From: Antricoccus suffuscus
GTDB taxonomy: Bacteria > Actinomycetota > Actinomycetes > Mycobacteriales > Antricoccaceae
Direction: 5' to 3'
Length of the DNA stretch: 64,000 nucleotides
Assembly: GCF_003003235.1 (NCBI RefSeq)
Contig: NZ_PVUE01000002.1
Coordinates: 1-64,000 of the forward strand
This document shows positions 26,836 to 35,584 of this stretch, in pieces. The notes under the pieces are model-generated. The model saw only the letters and a list, made by a program, of their open reading frames with translations. It was not told the DNA's origin and ran no database searches. Within the stretch, counting starts at the first letter, position 1. Every line of letters begins with the position of its first letter. A program made the position numbers and the translations under genes.

Positions 26836-27441
26836 TTGCGACAGGGCGCGAACACCGTGGACTCGCGGCTAGTATCCGCGTTGGCCGAGTGGCCGGTGAT
26901 CGCTTCTGCGACTGGAATTGCGAGCGCGGCCAGGTTCGTCGAGTCCGACGCTCCGATTGGCATGCTCGCCGGGATAGGCGTTCGTGATCTCGAGCGCGTG
27001 TGCCGTGCGGTGGTCGACCGTCGCAAGATCGCATTCGTCAACCTTGACTCGAGCCCCGGCCTCGGTCACGATGCTGGCGCGCTTGAGTTTCTTCTCGATA
27101 TCGGCGCGCCCGGCGTCTGCTCAACTCGAGCAGCCGTGGTCGAGCGAGCAGGGACCACCCCCATGCTCACCATGCAAAAGGTGTTCGTCACCGATCGATC
27201 CACCCTTCAGCGAAGTCTGGACGGGGTCGCGAGGTCGAGTCCCGATCTCGTTCAGTTGATGCCCGCGATTGTCATCTCGCAGATGACCGCGGCCGACCGA
27301 AAGGCAATGACTCCGTACGTCGCCGCCGGCTTCGTCACCGATCGTGCCGCCTGTGCGCGGTCGCTTGAGCTTGGGGCTATGGGAGTGTGCTCGTCCGACC
27401 CAGAGTTGTGGTCGGTGCGTCGTCGTTCGCTTGATGCCTGA
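26836..27441 (+). CDS. GlpP-family glycerol-3-phosphate-responsive RNA antiterminator
   Basis: A 201-residue protein of the GlpP (G3P_antiterm) family. In Bacillus subtilis GlpP with glycerol 3-phosphate binds leader mRNA of glp genes and prevents termination. Family features seen here are FVNLDSSPGLGHDAGALEF near 75-93, GVCSTRAAVVERAG near 100, MQKVFVTDRSTLQRSL near 118, VQLMPAIV near 143 and a late AAGFVTDR. The predicted fold is a TIM-barrel-like scaffold. The start is the TTG at 26836 (AGAGGTAGG upstream) or GTG at 26857. Its place in the kinase-glpD cluster, with a hairpin ahead of the kinase, supports a regulatory role. Confidence 0.85.
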   Translation: MRQGANTVDSRLVSALAEWPVIASATGIASAARFVESDAPIGMLAGIGVRDLERVCRAVVDRRKIAFVNLDSSPGLGHDAGALEFLLDIGAPGVCSTRAAVVERAGTTPMLTMQKVFVTDRSTLQRSLDGVARSSPDLVQLMPAIVISQMTAADRKAMTPYVAAGFVTDRAACARSLELGAMGVCSSDPELWSVRRRSLDA

Positions 27442-27555
27442 TGGATGCATTGAGCGCCCACCTCGATGGCTTCTTCCGATTCTCGGGGTGCATGTAGCGT
27501 TCAGAGCAGTCGCGTCCATTATGGGTCGGACGCCGAGGGCTAAGGAATGTCGCAG

Positions 27556-28392
27556 ATGACAGATTCAGGCAGCACGTTGACCGGGTTCGAGGGCAAGGTT
27601 GCGGTGGTGACTGGCGCCGGCCGGATGCGCAGCATCGGTCGAGAGATCGCCGTACGCCTCGCTGAGGCCGGATGTGACCTTGTGCTTACCGGTAGTGGAC
27701 GCTCGCCAGAAAACTACCCGGAAGACGAGAGAGCCGCGGGGTGGCGTGATATCGAGTCGGTCGCCGAAGAAGTTCGTGGACTCGGTCGCCGCGCAATGAC
27801 GATCGTCTCGGACATCGCCAACCGCGACAGCATGGCTGAGTTGGCGGACGCCGTCGACTCCGAATACGGGCGGCTCGACATCCTCGTCAACAACGCGAGT
27901 ACGGCGAAAGGGGAGGATCGCAAGTCCGTCCTGGACGTCGACTCGGATGTGTGGGCCAAGGTCATCGAGGTCAACCTCGTCGGTACCTTCTACTGCACTA
28001 AAGCACTGCTCCCGTTGATGATCCGTGGGAAGAAGGGCGGATCGATCATCAACATCTCGTCGATCGCCGGTCGTCAGATGCAACCCGAGGTGTCGGCCTA
28101 CCAAGCGAGCAAAGCCGGTGTGCATGCTTTGACCGGTAGCTTGGCCGCCGAAGTCGGTGAGCATCAGATCCGGGTCAACGCCATCGCTCCAGGAATCATC
28201 GACACCAGTCGTATGGATGATCTCGGCCGGGACGAGTCCTGGAATAAGTTCATCCAGACCCGCGTTCCGCTCGGCAGGGCTGGCACGGGCAAGGATGTCG
28301 CGTGGTTGGCGGCGTTCCTGGCCAGCGACCAGGCGGACTGGATCACCGGGCAGATCTACACGATCGACGGCGGCACGATCCGCGTTCACTAG
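27556..28392 (+). CDS. Short-chain dehydrogenase/reductase
   Basis: A 278-residue classical SDR. Near the N-terminus VAVVTGAGRMRSIGREIA is a modified TGxxxGxG cofactor loop; ILVNNAST, INISSIAG and the catalytic YQASKAG follow, ending with ITGQIYTIDGGT. The modified loop is shared with SDRs that have an insert after TGAG. I chose the ATG at 27556, nine bases after AAGGA, over the ATG at 27547, which abuts that site. It follows the GlpP gene by 114 bases on the same strand. If the cluster makes an alkyl-DHAP, this could be its ketone reductase, but that is speculation. Confidence 0.87.
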   Translation: MTDSGSTLTGFEGKVAVVTGAGRMRSIGREIAVRLAEAGCDLVLTGSGRSPENYPEDERAAGWRDIESVAEEVRGLGRRAMTIVSDIANRDSMAELADAVDSEYGRLDILVNNASTAKGEDRKSVLDVDSDVWAKVIEVNLVGTFYCTKALLPLMIRGKKGGSIINISSIAGRQMQPEVSAYQASKAGVHALTGSLAAEVGEHQIRVNAIAPGIIDTSRMDDLGRDESWNKFIQTRVPLGRAGTGKDVAWLAAFLASDQADWITGQIYTIDGGTIRVH

Positions 28393-28418
28393 GCACTTCG
28401 ATCCGTTGGCGCGGCGAG

Positions 28419-29345
28419 CTAGATCCTAGATCGGTTCCGGCGCAGTCGGTTTTGGCCTACCACGATTCCAGTGATCACCAAAGCCGCGCCAACGGGCTGA
28501 TTCCATACAAACGACTCGTGCAAGACAAGAATGCCGAGTACGACGCCGACCAGCGGAGTCACGTAAGTGACTGTTGAGGCGTTGGTGGCTCCAACCGCGT
28601 GCACGATATTGGTGTTTGCGACGTAAGCGATGCCGGTGCTCAGCGCACCGAGGACAATCATCGAGATGACGACTCGCGCGGTCAGATGCATTGGGGAGGC
28701 AATAAACGGGGTCGCCAGCAGCATAATGATGGCTCCGAAGCCGACCTGCATAGTTGCCAGTGGCAGCGACGGTACGTCATGGTCCCGGATGATCCTGCGC
28801 AGCGTCACATATCCGATGCCGTAGCAAAGTGTGGCACCGAGGCAGGCGAGTTGGCCCATCAGGCTGCTCTGACCGTTCAGCTCTCGCCACGGGCCGAGCA
28901 CGGTCACAACGCCGATGAATCCGAGTGCGAGTCCGACGAGCTTGGTGCGCGTCGGCCGTTCCTCGGGCAACGCGATGAGGGCCACGAGCAACGTCATCAA
29001 CGGCGTAGTGGCGTTCATGATGCTGGCTAGGCCACTGCTTACGTGCAACTCTGCCCAGGAGAACAGCGAAAACGGTATGACAGTCAGGAAAATCGAGACG
29101 ACCACGAGTTTGCGCCAGACGGCAAGATCGCGAGGAAACCGCTGTCGCGTAACAAGACTGAGCATCACCAGCGTGGTTGCGCCGAACACCACCCGAGCCC
29201 AGACGACCTGTGCGACCGAGATCCCTTCGAGACCGATCTTGATGAACATGAAACTGCCGCCCCAGAGCGTGGCCAGTGCCACGAACTGCGCGATAACAAT
29301 CCCGGAAAATCCGGTACGGCGTTCAGGAGGGGCCGAGGCGGCCAC
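28419..29345 (-). CDS. EamA/DMT superfamily transporter
   Basis: A 308-residue inner-membrane protein with ten predicted helices in two homologous EamA repeats (about residues 15-145 and 160-300), as in drug/metabolite transporters that export amino acids or other small metabolites. LWGGSFMFIKIGLEG near the N-terminus and PLVGVVLGILVLHESF near the C-terminus are typical. The GTG at 29345 is used; the ATG one base away is out of frame. Substrate unknown. It is convergent with the SDR and divergent from the hydroxyglutarate oxidase gene. Confidence 0.9.
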   Translation of the reverse strand: MAASAPPERRTGFSGIVIAQFVALATLWGGSFMFIKIGLEGISVAQVVWARVVFGATTLVMLSLVTRQRFPRDLAVWRKLVVVSIFLTVIPFSLFSWAELHVSSGLASIMNATTPLMTLLVALIALPEERPTRTKLVGLALGFIGVVTVLGPWRELNGQSSLMGQLACLGATLCYGIGYVTLRRIIRDHDVPSLPLATMQVGFGAIIMLLATPFIASPMHLTARVVISMIVLGALSTGIAYVANTNIVHAVGATNASTVTYVTPLVGVVLGILVLHESFVWNQPVGAALVITGIVVGQNRLRRNRSRI

Positions 29346-29512
29346 ATGGCACCTTTCATCGGGACGGGACTCGATGACAACCTACTCGGGCCAGCACAAA
29401 GCCGAAGCGGCGCACCCGTCGTCACCACAGGCCAAGTCGCTACCGTGTGCGGACCGTACCGTGCGGACAGTAATGTGTGGACAGCAATGAGGTCGAGGAT
29501 GGAGCACCCTGG

Positions 29513-30706
29513 ATGACGCACTACACCGTGATCGGCGCCGGAATCGTGGGACTGGCAACGGCTGAGGCGATCGGCACCCGCGAACCGGCCGCACAGATCG
29601 TCGTACTCGACAAAGAGTCCGACGTAGCCGCGCATCAGACTGGCCGCAACTCCGGTGTCATCCATTCAGGCATCTACTACAAGCCGGGCTCGAAGAAGGC
29701 GCAGATGGGTCGCGCCGGCGCGGCCTCGATGGTGCGCTTCGCCGAGGAAAACGGAATCGCCCTTGAAAAGACGGGCAAGCTCATCGTCGCCACAGAGGCC
29801 GAAGAGCTGCCTCGGCTCGAGGCACTCTATGAGCGAGGCCTGGAAAATCAGATCCCGGTCCGGCTGCTCGACCCGGTCGAAGCCCGCGAGTACGAACCGC
29901 ACATCAACACCGTGGGCGCGATCCGTGTCGAGAGTACGGCAATCGTCGACTTCGTCGGTGTCTGCCGGGCACTGGCGAAAATGGTCGTCGACCGGGGTGG
30001 GGAAGTGCGCTTCGACACCGAGGTCACCGGAATGCATCATCGTGGCGGTCAGACAATCGTGCAGACCACCCAGGGGCCGATCATCACCGACGTCGTTGTC
30101 TCGTGCGGTGGGCTGCAAGCCGATCGTCTCGCGCGCAGCGACGAGTCCGATGAGCCGCTCGACTACAAGGTCGTGCCGTTTCGTGGCGAATACTACGAGC
30201 TGACACCGGAGCGCGAATATCTGGTTAACGGCCTGATCTACCCGGTGCCGAACCCCGAGCTGCCGTTTCTCGGTGTGCACTTGACCAAGATGGTGCGCGG
30301 CGGCGTGCATGCGGGTCCGAATGCGGTCCTTGCTATGGCACGAGAGGGCTATGACTGGAAGACGATCAAGCCGAGTGACTTGGCCGATTCCCTTAAATAT
30401 CCAGGATTTTGGCGCATGGCACGCAAGAACCTCGGTACAGGTGTCATGGAGGTGCGCCGCTCGCTGTCCAAGAAGAGGTTCGCGGCGAGCCTCGCTGAGC
30501 TGGTGCCGGCGATCCGCGAGCAGGACATCGTGCCGTCGAAGGCCGGCGTGCGTGCGCAGCTCTTGCAGCGCGACGGCGCGATCATCGACGACTTCCTGAT
30601 CGTCGAGCGGGGCCGCAACGTCCACGTGCTCAACGCGCCGTCTCCGGCCGCCACCGCATCGCTGGAGATTGGCAAGCACATCGCGTCCGTCGCCACCCGG
30701 CAGTAG
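29513..30706 (+). CDS. lhgO: L-2-hydroxyglutarate oxidase
   Basis: A 397-residue FAD-dependent oxidoreductase (DAO family) like LhgO, which converts L-2-hydroxyglutarate to 2-oxoglutarate and passes electrons to the membrane quinone pool. Evidence: YTVIGAGIVGLATAEAIG at the N-terminus, QTGRNSGVIHSGIYYKPGS near 47, VPFRGEYYEL near 225 and the NAPSPAATASLEIG end. The ATG at 29513 has GGAG eight bases upstream; the frame extends to 29477. Its 3' end lies two bases from the convergent hisN-like gene. Confidence 0.92.
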   Translation: MTHYTVIGAGIVGLATAEAIGTREPAAQIVVLDKESDVAAHQTGRNSGVIHSGIYYKPGSKKAQMGRAGAASMVRFAEENGIALEKTGKLIVATEAEELPRLEALYERGLENQIPVRLLDPVEAREYEPHINTVGAIRVESTAIVDFVGVCRALAKMVVDRGGEVRFDTEVTGMHHRGGQTIVQTTQGPIITDVVVSCGGLQADRLARSDESDEPLDYKVVPFRGEYYELTPEREYLVNGLIYPVPNPELPFLGVHLTKMVRGGVHAGPNAVLAMAREGYDWKTIKPSDLADSLKYPGFWRMARKNLGTGVMEVRRSLSKKRFAASLAELVPAIREQDIVPSKAGVRAQLLQRDGAIIDDFLIVERGRNVHVLNAPSPAATASLEIGKHIASVATRQ

Positions 30707-30708
30707 CG

Positions 30709-31548
30709 CTACAGGTAGCCGCCGCGCTTCTCCTCGTGCGCGTCCGGTTCATCCGCAATCTTCAATGCCTCGATGACCTCGTCATGCAGATGGCCATTGG
30801 TCGCGACCGCATTGAGCTCGGTTAAGGGCGATCCACCACCAATACCGGTAAACCGGCCGCCGGCTTCGGTCACGATCGGCACGAGAGCGGCAAAGTCCCA
30901 TAAGCTCAACTCGGGTTCGGCCGCGATATCGACCGCGCCCTCAGCCAGGAGCATGTAGGACCAGAAGTCGCCATAGGCGCGGCTGCGCCAGCATCGCAAC
31001 ATCAGGGTGATGAAGGGTTCGAACTGACCCCGCTCGCCCCAGCCGCCAAGGCTCGCGTAGGACAAGCTAGCGTCCGCGAGCGTAGCTACCGACGACACCG
31101 AGATGCGAGATGCCGCCGACAGGCTTTTGCCGGTCCAGGCCCCAGAGCCCTTTGCGGCCCACCACCGCTTGCCCAGCGCGGGGGCCGAGACGACGCCCAT
31201 CACGATGTCGTCGCCGTCCATCAAGGCAATCAAGGTCGCCCACACCGGCACGCCGCGAACGAAGTTTTTGGTGCCGTCGATCGGATCGATCACCCACTTG
31301 CGGGGACCGTGGCCCGTCGTTCCGCCTTCTTCGCCCAGCACGCTGTCACGTGAACGGTGACGGCCAAGCAGAGCACGAATCAGATCCTCGGCATCTTTGT
31401 CCGCGTCGGTGACCGGCGTCAGGTCGGGTTTGGTCTCGACCGTGAAGTCCATGGACTTGAATTTCGCCATCGTCAACGCATCGACCTGGTCGGCGAGCAC
31501 ATGGGCGAGTCTGAGGTCGTCGTTATATTCGGCGGGCATGGCCGACAC
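30709..31548 (-). CDS. hisN: Histidinol-phosphatase of the inositol-monophosphatase family
   Basis: A 279-residue Mg-dependent phosphatase of the IMPase superfamily, strongly resembling actinobacterial HisN, which dephosphorylates L-histidinol phosphate. Metal-ligand motifs are LGEEGG near 70, WVIDPIDGTKNFVRGVPVW near 84-103, and SLWDFAALVPIVTEAGG near 220. KPDLTPVTDADKDAE is also typical. The start is the GTG at 31548 or the ATG at 31539. It follows rsgA on the same strand with a 15-base gap, in an aroA-rsgA-hisN string as in related genomes. Confidence 0.9.
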   Translation of the reverse strand: MSAMPAEYNDDLRLAHVLADQVDALTMAKFKSMDFTVETKPDLTPVTDADKDAEDLIRALLGRHRSRDSVLGEEGGTTGHGPRKWVIDPIDGTKNFVRGVPVWATLIALMDGDDIVMGVVSAPALGKRWWAAKGSGAWTGKSLSAASRISVSSVATLADASLSYASLGGWGERGQFEPFITLMLRCWRSRAYGDFWSYMLLAEGAVDIAAEPELSLWDFAALVPIVTEAGGRFTGIGGGSPLTELNAVATNGHLHDEVIEALKIADEPDAHEEKRGGYL

Positions 31549-31563
31549 GTTACCGGTGCTCGG

Positions 31564-32640
31564 TTAGGTCGCTGTGGATTGTCCGAGTCTGGAGGCCAGC
31601 AGACGGCGTAACGAGGCCAGTCGGACCGGGTTTCCGTGCCCCTCGCGTACCCAGGTGTCGAGATGGCATTCGCCTGCGTCGGCCAGGTGCGTGCATCCGG
31701 AGGGGCACTGCTGCGCGCCCTCGTTGAGATCGGGGAACGCGGCCACTACCTGGTCGGGCTCGACATGCGCGAGGCCGAGCGAGCGCACTCCGGGGGTGTC
31801 GATGACGAAGCCGCCATCGGGCAGCGCCAGCGCCACCGCCGACGACGAGGTGTGTCGACCCTTGCCCGTGAGGTCCGCGACGTCGCCGGTCTGTCGATGC
31901 TGCTCAGGCACCAGTGCGTTGACCAAGGTCGATTTGCCGACCCCGGAATGCCCGAACAATACGGACAGTTTCCCGGTCAGGTAGTCGGCGATCGCATCCA
32001 CCGGTTCGTCTCGATGGCGCGTGAGTACGGTGACGCCCAGCGCGCGGTACGGCGCGGCAAACGGCTCAGGGTCGGCGAGATCAATCTTGGTCAGGCACAG
32101 AACAGGCGACAGGTTGCCGGCGTACGCGGCGACCAGCGCACGGTCGACGAACCCGGTCCGTGGCTCCGGATTGGCCACCGCGCACACGATCACCAGGTGC
32201 GTGGCGTTTGCAACGATGACGCGTTCGGCCGGATCGGTGTCGTCGGCGGAGCGCCGTAACACGCTGTCGCGCTTGTTGATTCGCACTATGCGGGCGAGCG
32301 AACCTGCCGCGCCCGAAGTATCGCCGACGACGCCGACGATGTCGCCGACCACCACGGACTTGCGCCCCAGTTCACGTGCGCGCATCGCGTGAACCTGCCG
32401 CGAGGTCGCGGTGCCACCGTCGAAGAGGCAGGTATAGCGGCCACGGTCCACAGCGATCACCATCGCGTCGATCGCCGACTCGTGGGTGGGGCGATCCTTG
32501 CTGCGCGGCCGGGATCCGCGACGTGATGGGCGGATCTTGGCATCGCCCTCGTCGTAATCCGATAGTTTGCGCGCGCTCAGCGGGCCATCTCCGACACTGC
32601 AGGCGTATCGAGAATGTTTCCGGTGACCAACTGTGTCCAT
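31564..32640 (-). CDS. rsgA: Ribosome small-subunit-dependent GTPase A
   Basis: A circularly permuted GTPase (358 residues from this start) that assists 30S maturation. The order is an N-terminal OB fold (about 60-130), G4 LTKIDLA near 185, G1 GHSGVGKSTLVNAL near 235, and G3 DTPGVRSLG near 282. A C-terminal zinc cluster follows (CPSGCTHLADAGECHL). The only canonical start is the ATG at 32640, overlapping aroA by 64 bases. Family similarity begins after about residue 22, where a CTG at 32580 overlaps the aroA TGA (CTGA). A non-canonical coupled start there is possible. Confidence 0.9.
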   Translation of the reverse strand: MDTVGHRKHSRYACSVGDGPLSARKLSDYDEGDAKIRPSRRGSRPRSKDRPTHESAIDAMVIAVDRGRYTCLFDGGTATSRQVHAMRARELGRKSVVVGDIVGVVGDTSGAAGSLARIVRINKRDSVLRRSADDTDPAERVIVANATHLVIVCAVANPEPRTGFVDRALVAAYAGNLSPVLCLTKIDLADPEPFAAPYRALGVTVLTRHRDEPVDAIADYLTGKLSVLFGHSGVGKSTLVNALVPEQHRQTGDVADLTGKGRHTSSSAVALALPDGGFVIDTPGVRSLGLAHVEPDQVVAAFPDLNEGAQQCPSGCTHLADAGECHLDTWVREGHGNPVRLASLRRLLASRLGQSTAT

Positions 32641-33902
32641 AGCGTCGCGAACTGCGGCATGGTCTTCGCAGTGGTCTCAATGTTTTGTACGGCGATACCG
32701 TCGACTCCGAGCCCGATCACGGCGCCCGCATGCGCCATCCGGTGGTCGCTGTACGTCGAGAAAACGCCGCTATGCAGGGGTTTCGGCGTGATCTCAAGGC
32801 CGTCGGGTGTTTCGCGTACGTCGCCGCCGAGCGAATTGAACTCGTCGGCCAGCGCTCGCAGCCGGTCGGTCTCGTGCCCGCGGATGTGGCCGATCCCGCG
32901 CAACCGCGAAGGCCCTGACGCGAATAGGCAGATCGCGGCAATGACCGGCGCAAGTTCGCCCGTCGCAGACAAGTCGAGGTCGACGCCGACCAGATTGTTT
33001 CCCTTGACGGTCAAGGACTCGTCGGTCAGCGTGACGTCCGCGCCGAACTGTGCGAGGACGCCGCGCAGCGCGTCGCCTGGCTGCGTCGTCATGGCCGGCC
33101 AGTGCGGGATCGTTACGGTCCCCTCAGTGACGAGCGCAGCGGCTAGAAACGGCGCGGCGTTGGAGAGATCCGGCTCAATGAGCAGGTCGATTCCGTCGAG
33201 TGTGCCGGGTGCGACGCTCCATTGCTCCGCGGTCGATGTGTCGACCTGTGCTCCGCGACGGCGTAACGCCTCGACGGTCATCAGGATATGCGGCAGGCTA
33301 GGCAACGTCGTACCGAAATGGCGGACGGTGATCCCACGTTCGAATCGGCGTGCGCTCAGCAGCAGCCCAGTGACGAACTGAGACGACGCGGATGCGTCGA
33401 TGTCGACGACCCCACCGGGTACGGCGCCGGTCCCGTGCACCGTGAACGGAAGCGTGCCGCGTCCATCGTCCGCGACGTCCACTCCGGCCTTACGCAGACC
33501 GTCAAGAAGGATGGACATGGGGCGGGTGCGTGCGTGTTCGTCGCCGTCGAAGGTGAATGCCCCGGTGCTCAGCGCGGCGAGTGCGGGGGCGAAGCGCATC
33601 ACGGTCCCAGAGAGGCCGCAGTCGATCGTGACGTCGCCATTCGCCGTGCCCGGGGTGACGAGCCAGCCCGCACCGGATTCGTCCACGTGAGCGCCCAGTG
33701 CGCAGATCGCATCGCGCATGAGCAACGAGTCCCGGGACCGAAGTGGGCCCCGTAGGCGGCTCGGAGTGGCGCCGAGCGCGGAGAGGATGAGTTCGCGGGC
33801 CATGATCGACTTGGAACCGGGGATTTCGACGTGCCCATCGACAGGGGTCGCGGCGTACGGCGCGTTCCATAGGTTCGCGGCGGTCGCGTGCTCGGCGGTC
33901 AT
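32577..33902 (-). CDS. aroA: 3-phosphoshikimate 1-carboxyvinyltransferase (EPSP synthase)
   Basis: A 441-residue shikimate-pathway enzyme joining PEP to shikimate 3-phosphate. IPGSKSIMARELIL near 25 holds the N-terminal substrate-binding Lys; DCGLSGTVMRF near 90 is the conserved glycine-rich loop; RGHETDRLRALADEFNSLG and YSDHRMAH near 395 carry the late catalytic Asp and His. The ATG at 33902 is preferred to an upstream in-frame codon at 33974. Its end overlaps the rsgA frame, and the divergent SRAP gene starts at 34070, so aroA, rsgA and hisN probably form one transcript. Confidence 0.93.
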   Translation of the reverse strand: MTAEHATAANLWNAPYAATPVDGHVEIPGSKSIMARELILSALGATPSRLRGPLRSRDSLLMRDAICALGAHVDESGAGWLVTPGTANGDVTIDCGLSGTVMRFAPALAALSTGAFTFDGDEHARTRPMSILLDGLRKAGVDVADDGRGTLPFTVHGTGAVPGGVVDIDASASSQFVTGLLLSARRFERGITVRHFGTTLPSLPHILMTVEALRRRGAQVDTSTAEQWSVAPGTLDGIDLLIEPDLSNAAPFLAAALVTEGTVTIPHWPAMTTQPGDALRGVLAQFGADVTLTDESLTVKGNNLVGVDLDLSATGELAPVIAAICLFASGPSRLRGIGHIRGHETDRLRALADEFNSLGGDVRETPDGLEITPKPLHSGVFSTYSDHRMAHAGAVIGLGVDGIAVQNIETTAKTMPQFATLWTQLVTGNILDTPAVSEMAR

Positions 33903-34069
33903 GGTGTCGATTGTTCCATGCCTGTTCACCGCCTGTAACTTGTGATGACTCTCCGCACATCTATTTGGGCACATCTATTGGGCACACGTAATCGGGTACA
34001 CCTACTCGCGGAGGTCGATGTCGCAACTGGTACGCCAGGATGTCAGTACGGCGCCGTAGGCTGGGCTGT

Positions 34070-34804
34070 ATGTGCGGGCGTTATACGGCGAAGAAGAACC
34101 CGGTGGAGATCGCGGAGGACTACGACGCGGACAACCGGGTCGCCGAGGATGCCTACGAGCCGGACTACAACGTCGCGCCCACCAAGACCGTGCCGATCGT
34201 CCGAGCCCGCAAACGCACCGAGGAAAATGCCGAGGTGAGCAGCGAGGATCTAGGCCGCGAGCTTGTCCTGATGCGGTGGGGCCTGATCCCATCGTGGGCA
34301 AAAGAGACCAAGATCGGCGCGCGGATGATCAACGCGCGTATCGAGTCGGTCGCCTCGACGTCGGCGTTCCGCACCGCCTATCGTCGCCGGCGCTGCATCG
34401 TGCCGGTCGACGGATGGTACGAATGGCGCCCTAACCCGGACGGCAACGGCAAGCAGCCGTTTTATATGACCGCACCGGACGGGCATTCTTTGTCGCTGGC
34501 CGGTCTGTGGGAAATCTGGCACGACGGTGACCAGCGGCTAACGACGTTCACGATCCTGACCATGCCCTCGCAGGGACAGTTGATGCAGATTCACGACCGG
34601 ATGCCATTCATTCTCGGACGAGATGACATCACGACCTGGTTGGACGTGCGTGCGGGAGACCCGGCCGCCGTACTGTCCCGTCCAGACCTGCCACGTGCCG
34701 AACAACTAGAGCTCCGCCCGGTCGGCCGCGAGGTCGGCAATGTCGCCAATAACGGTGCGGCGCTTATCGAGCGTCAGGAGCCGACCGCGACGGCGCTGTT
34801 CTAA
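34070..34804 (+). CDS. SOS response-associated peptidase (SRAP/YedK/HMCES)
   Basis: A 244-residue SRAP-domain protein that crosslinks covalently to abasic sites in single-stranded DNA through Cys2 after loss of the initiator Met. The start MCGRYTA is therefore decisive, at the ATG at 34070. Conserved residues are Asn34 in YNVAPT, MINARIES near 86, Glu118 in DGWYEW and His175 in QIHDRMP. It protects replication forks by shielding AP sites. It lies between divergent aroA and the sigR-type gene, as in mycobacteria. Confidence 0.93.
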   Translation: MCGRYTAKKNPVEIAEDYDADNRVAEDAYEPDYNVAPTKTVPIVRARKRTEENAEVSSEDLGRELVLMRWGLIPSWAKETKIGARMINARIESVASTSAFRTAYRRRRCIVPVDGWYEWRPNPDGNGKQPFYMTAPDGHSLSLAGLWEIWHDGDQRLTTFTILTMPSQGQLMQIHDRMPFILGRDDITTWLDVRAGDPAAVLSRPDLPRAEQLELRPVGREVGNVANNGAALIERQEPTATALF

Positions 34805-34823
34805 GGTCGATCGCGGCCGCTTC

Positions 34824-34850
34824 GGAATGAATCCGACACGCGTCGGCGTT
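34824..34850 (+). promoter_or_regulatory. SigR/SigH-type promoter upstream of the sigma factor gene
   Basis: GGAAT at 34824-34828 and GTT at 34848-34850 are separated by 19 bases, matching the GGAAT-N18/19-GTT consensus of actinobacterial thiol-stress sigma factors. Transcription would start close to the in-frame ATG at 34859, so the message could be leaderless for a long sigma isoform. This supports positive autoregulation. Confidence 0.72.
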
Positions 34851-34975
34851 AGAAAACCATGACCTCAATGACTCTCACTCGGACTCCCATGCGCTCGCGC
34901 GTATTGTCAGGGCCATCCACCAAGCTGGGACAGCCGGATCTGCGATCGGGCGGTCGACCCAACGAAAAGGTATCG

Positions 34976-35584
34976 ATGAGTGAAGAGACGTCCGCCGAGC
35001 GCGCAGCGCGCTTCGAAGCAGACGCCCTGCCCTTCCTAGATCAGCTGTATTCCGCGGCACTTCGGATGACCCATAATCCGGCTGACGCGGAAGACCTGGT
35101 CCAGGAGACCTACGCCGCGGCGTTCGCTAAGTTCCACCAGTTCCGTGAAGGAACCAATCTGCGCGCCTGGCTCTACCGGATTCTGACCAACAACTTCATC
35201 AACAACTACCGCAAGGCGCAGCGTCGCCCCCTGGAGAGCAGTTCCGAGGGTGTCGAGGACTGGCAGCTCTACGCGGCCGAGCAGCACAGCTCTACCGGGC
35301 TTCGCTCGGCCGAGGTCGAGGCGCTGGACCGGTTGCCCGACTCGGACGTCAAGCAAGCGCTCCAAGAGCTTCCCGAAGAGTTCCGGGTCGCGGTCTACCT
35401 CGCCGACGTAGAGGGATTTCCCTACAAGGAGATCGCCGAGATGATGGATACACCAATCGGTACCGTCATGTCGCGTCTGCATCGCGGCCGCAAACAACTG
35501 CAGGTTCTACTCGCCGACTACGCGCGCGATCGCGGCCTGCTTCCTAAGAAGTCAAATAAAGATTCGGCGGTGAAATCCCGATGA
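34976..35584 (+). CDS. sigR: ECF sigma factor SigR/SigH (thiol-oxidative stress)
   Basis: A 202-residue ECF sigma factor. Region 2 ([26 protein letters not shown], then [19 protein letters not shown]) and region 4 ([44 protein letters not shown]) closely resemble Streptomyces SigR and mycobacterial SigH. The ATG at 34976 has AAAGG upstream. The frame is open to an ATG at 34859, adding 39 residues and sitting just after a SigR-type promoter. Streptomyces makes an unstable longer isoform in this way. The following gene encodes its zinc anti-sigma factor with ATGA overlap. Confidence 0.93.
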   Translation: MSEETSAERAARFEADALPFLDQLYSAALRMTHNPADAEDLVQETYAAAFAKFHQFREGTNLRAWLYRILTNNFINNYRKAQRRPLESSSEGVEDWQLYAAEQHSSTGLRSAEVEALDRLPDSDVKQALQELPEEFRVAVYLADVEGFPYKEIAEMMDTPIGTVMSRLHRGRKQLQVLLADYARDRGLLPKKSNKDSAVKSR

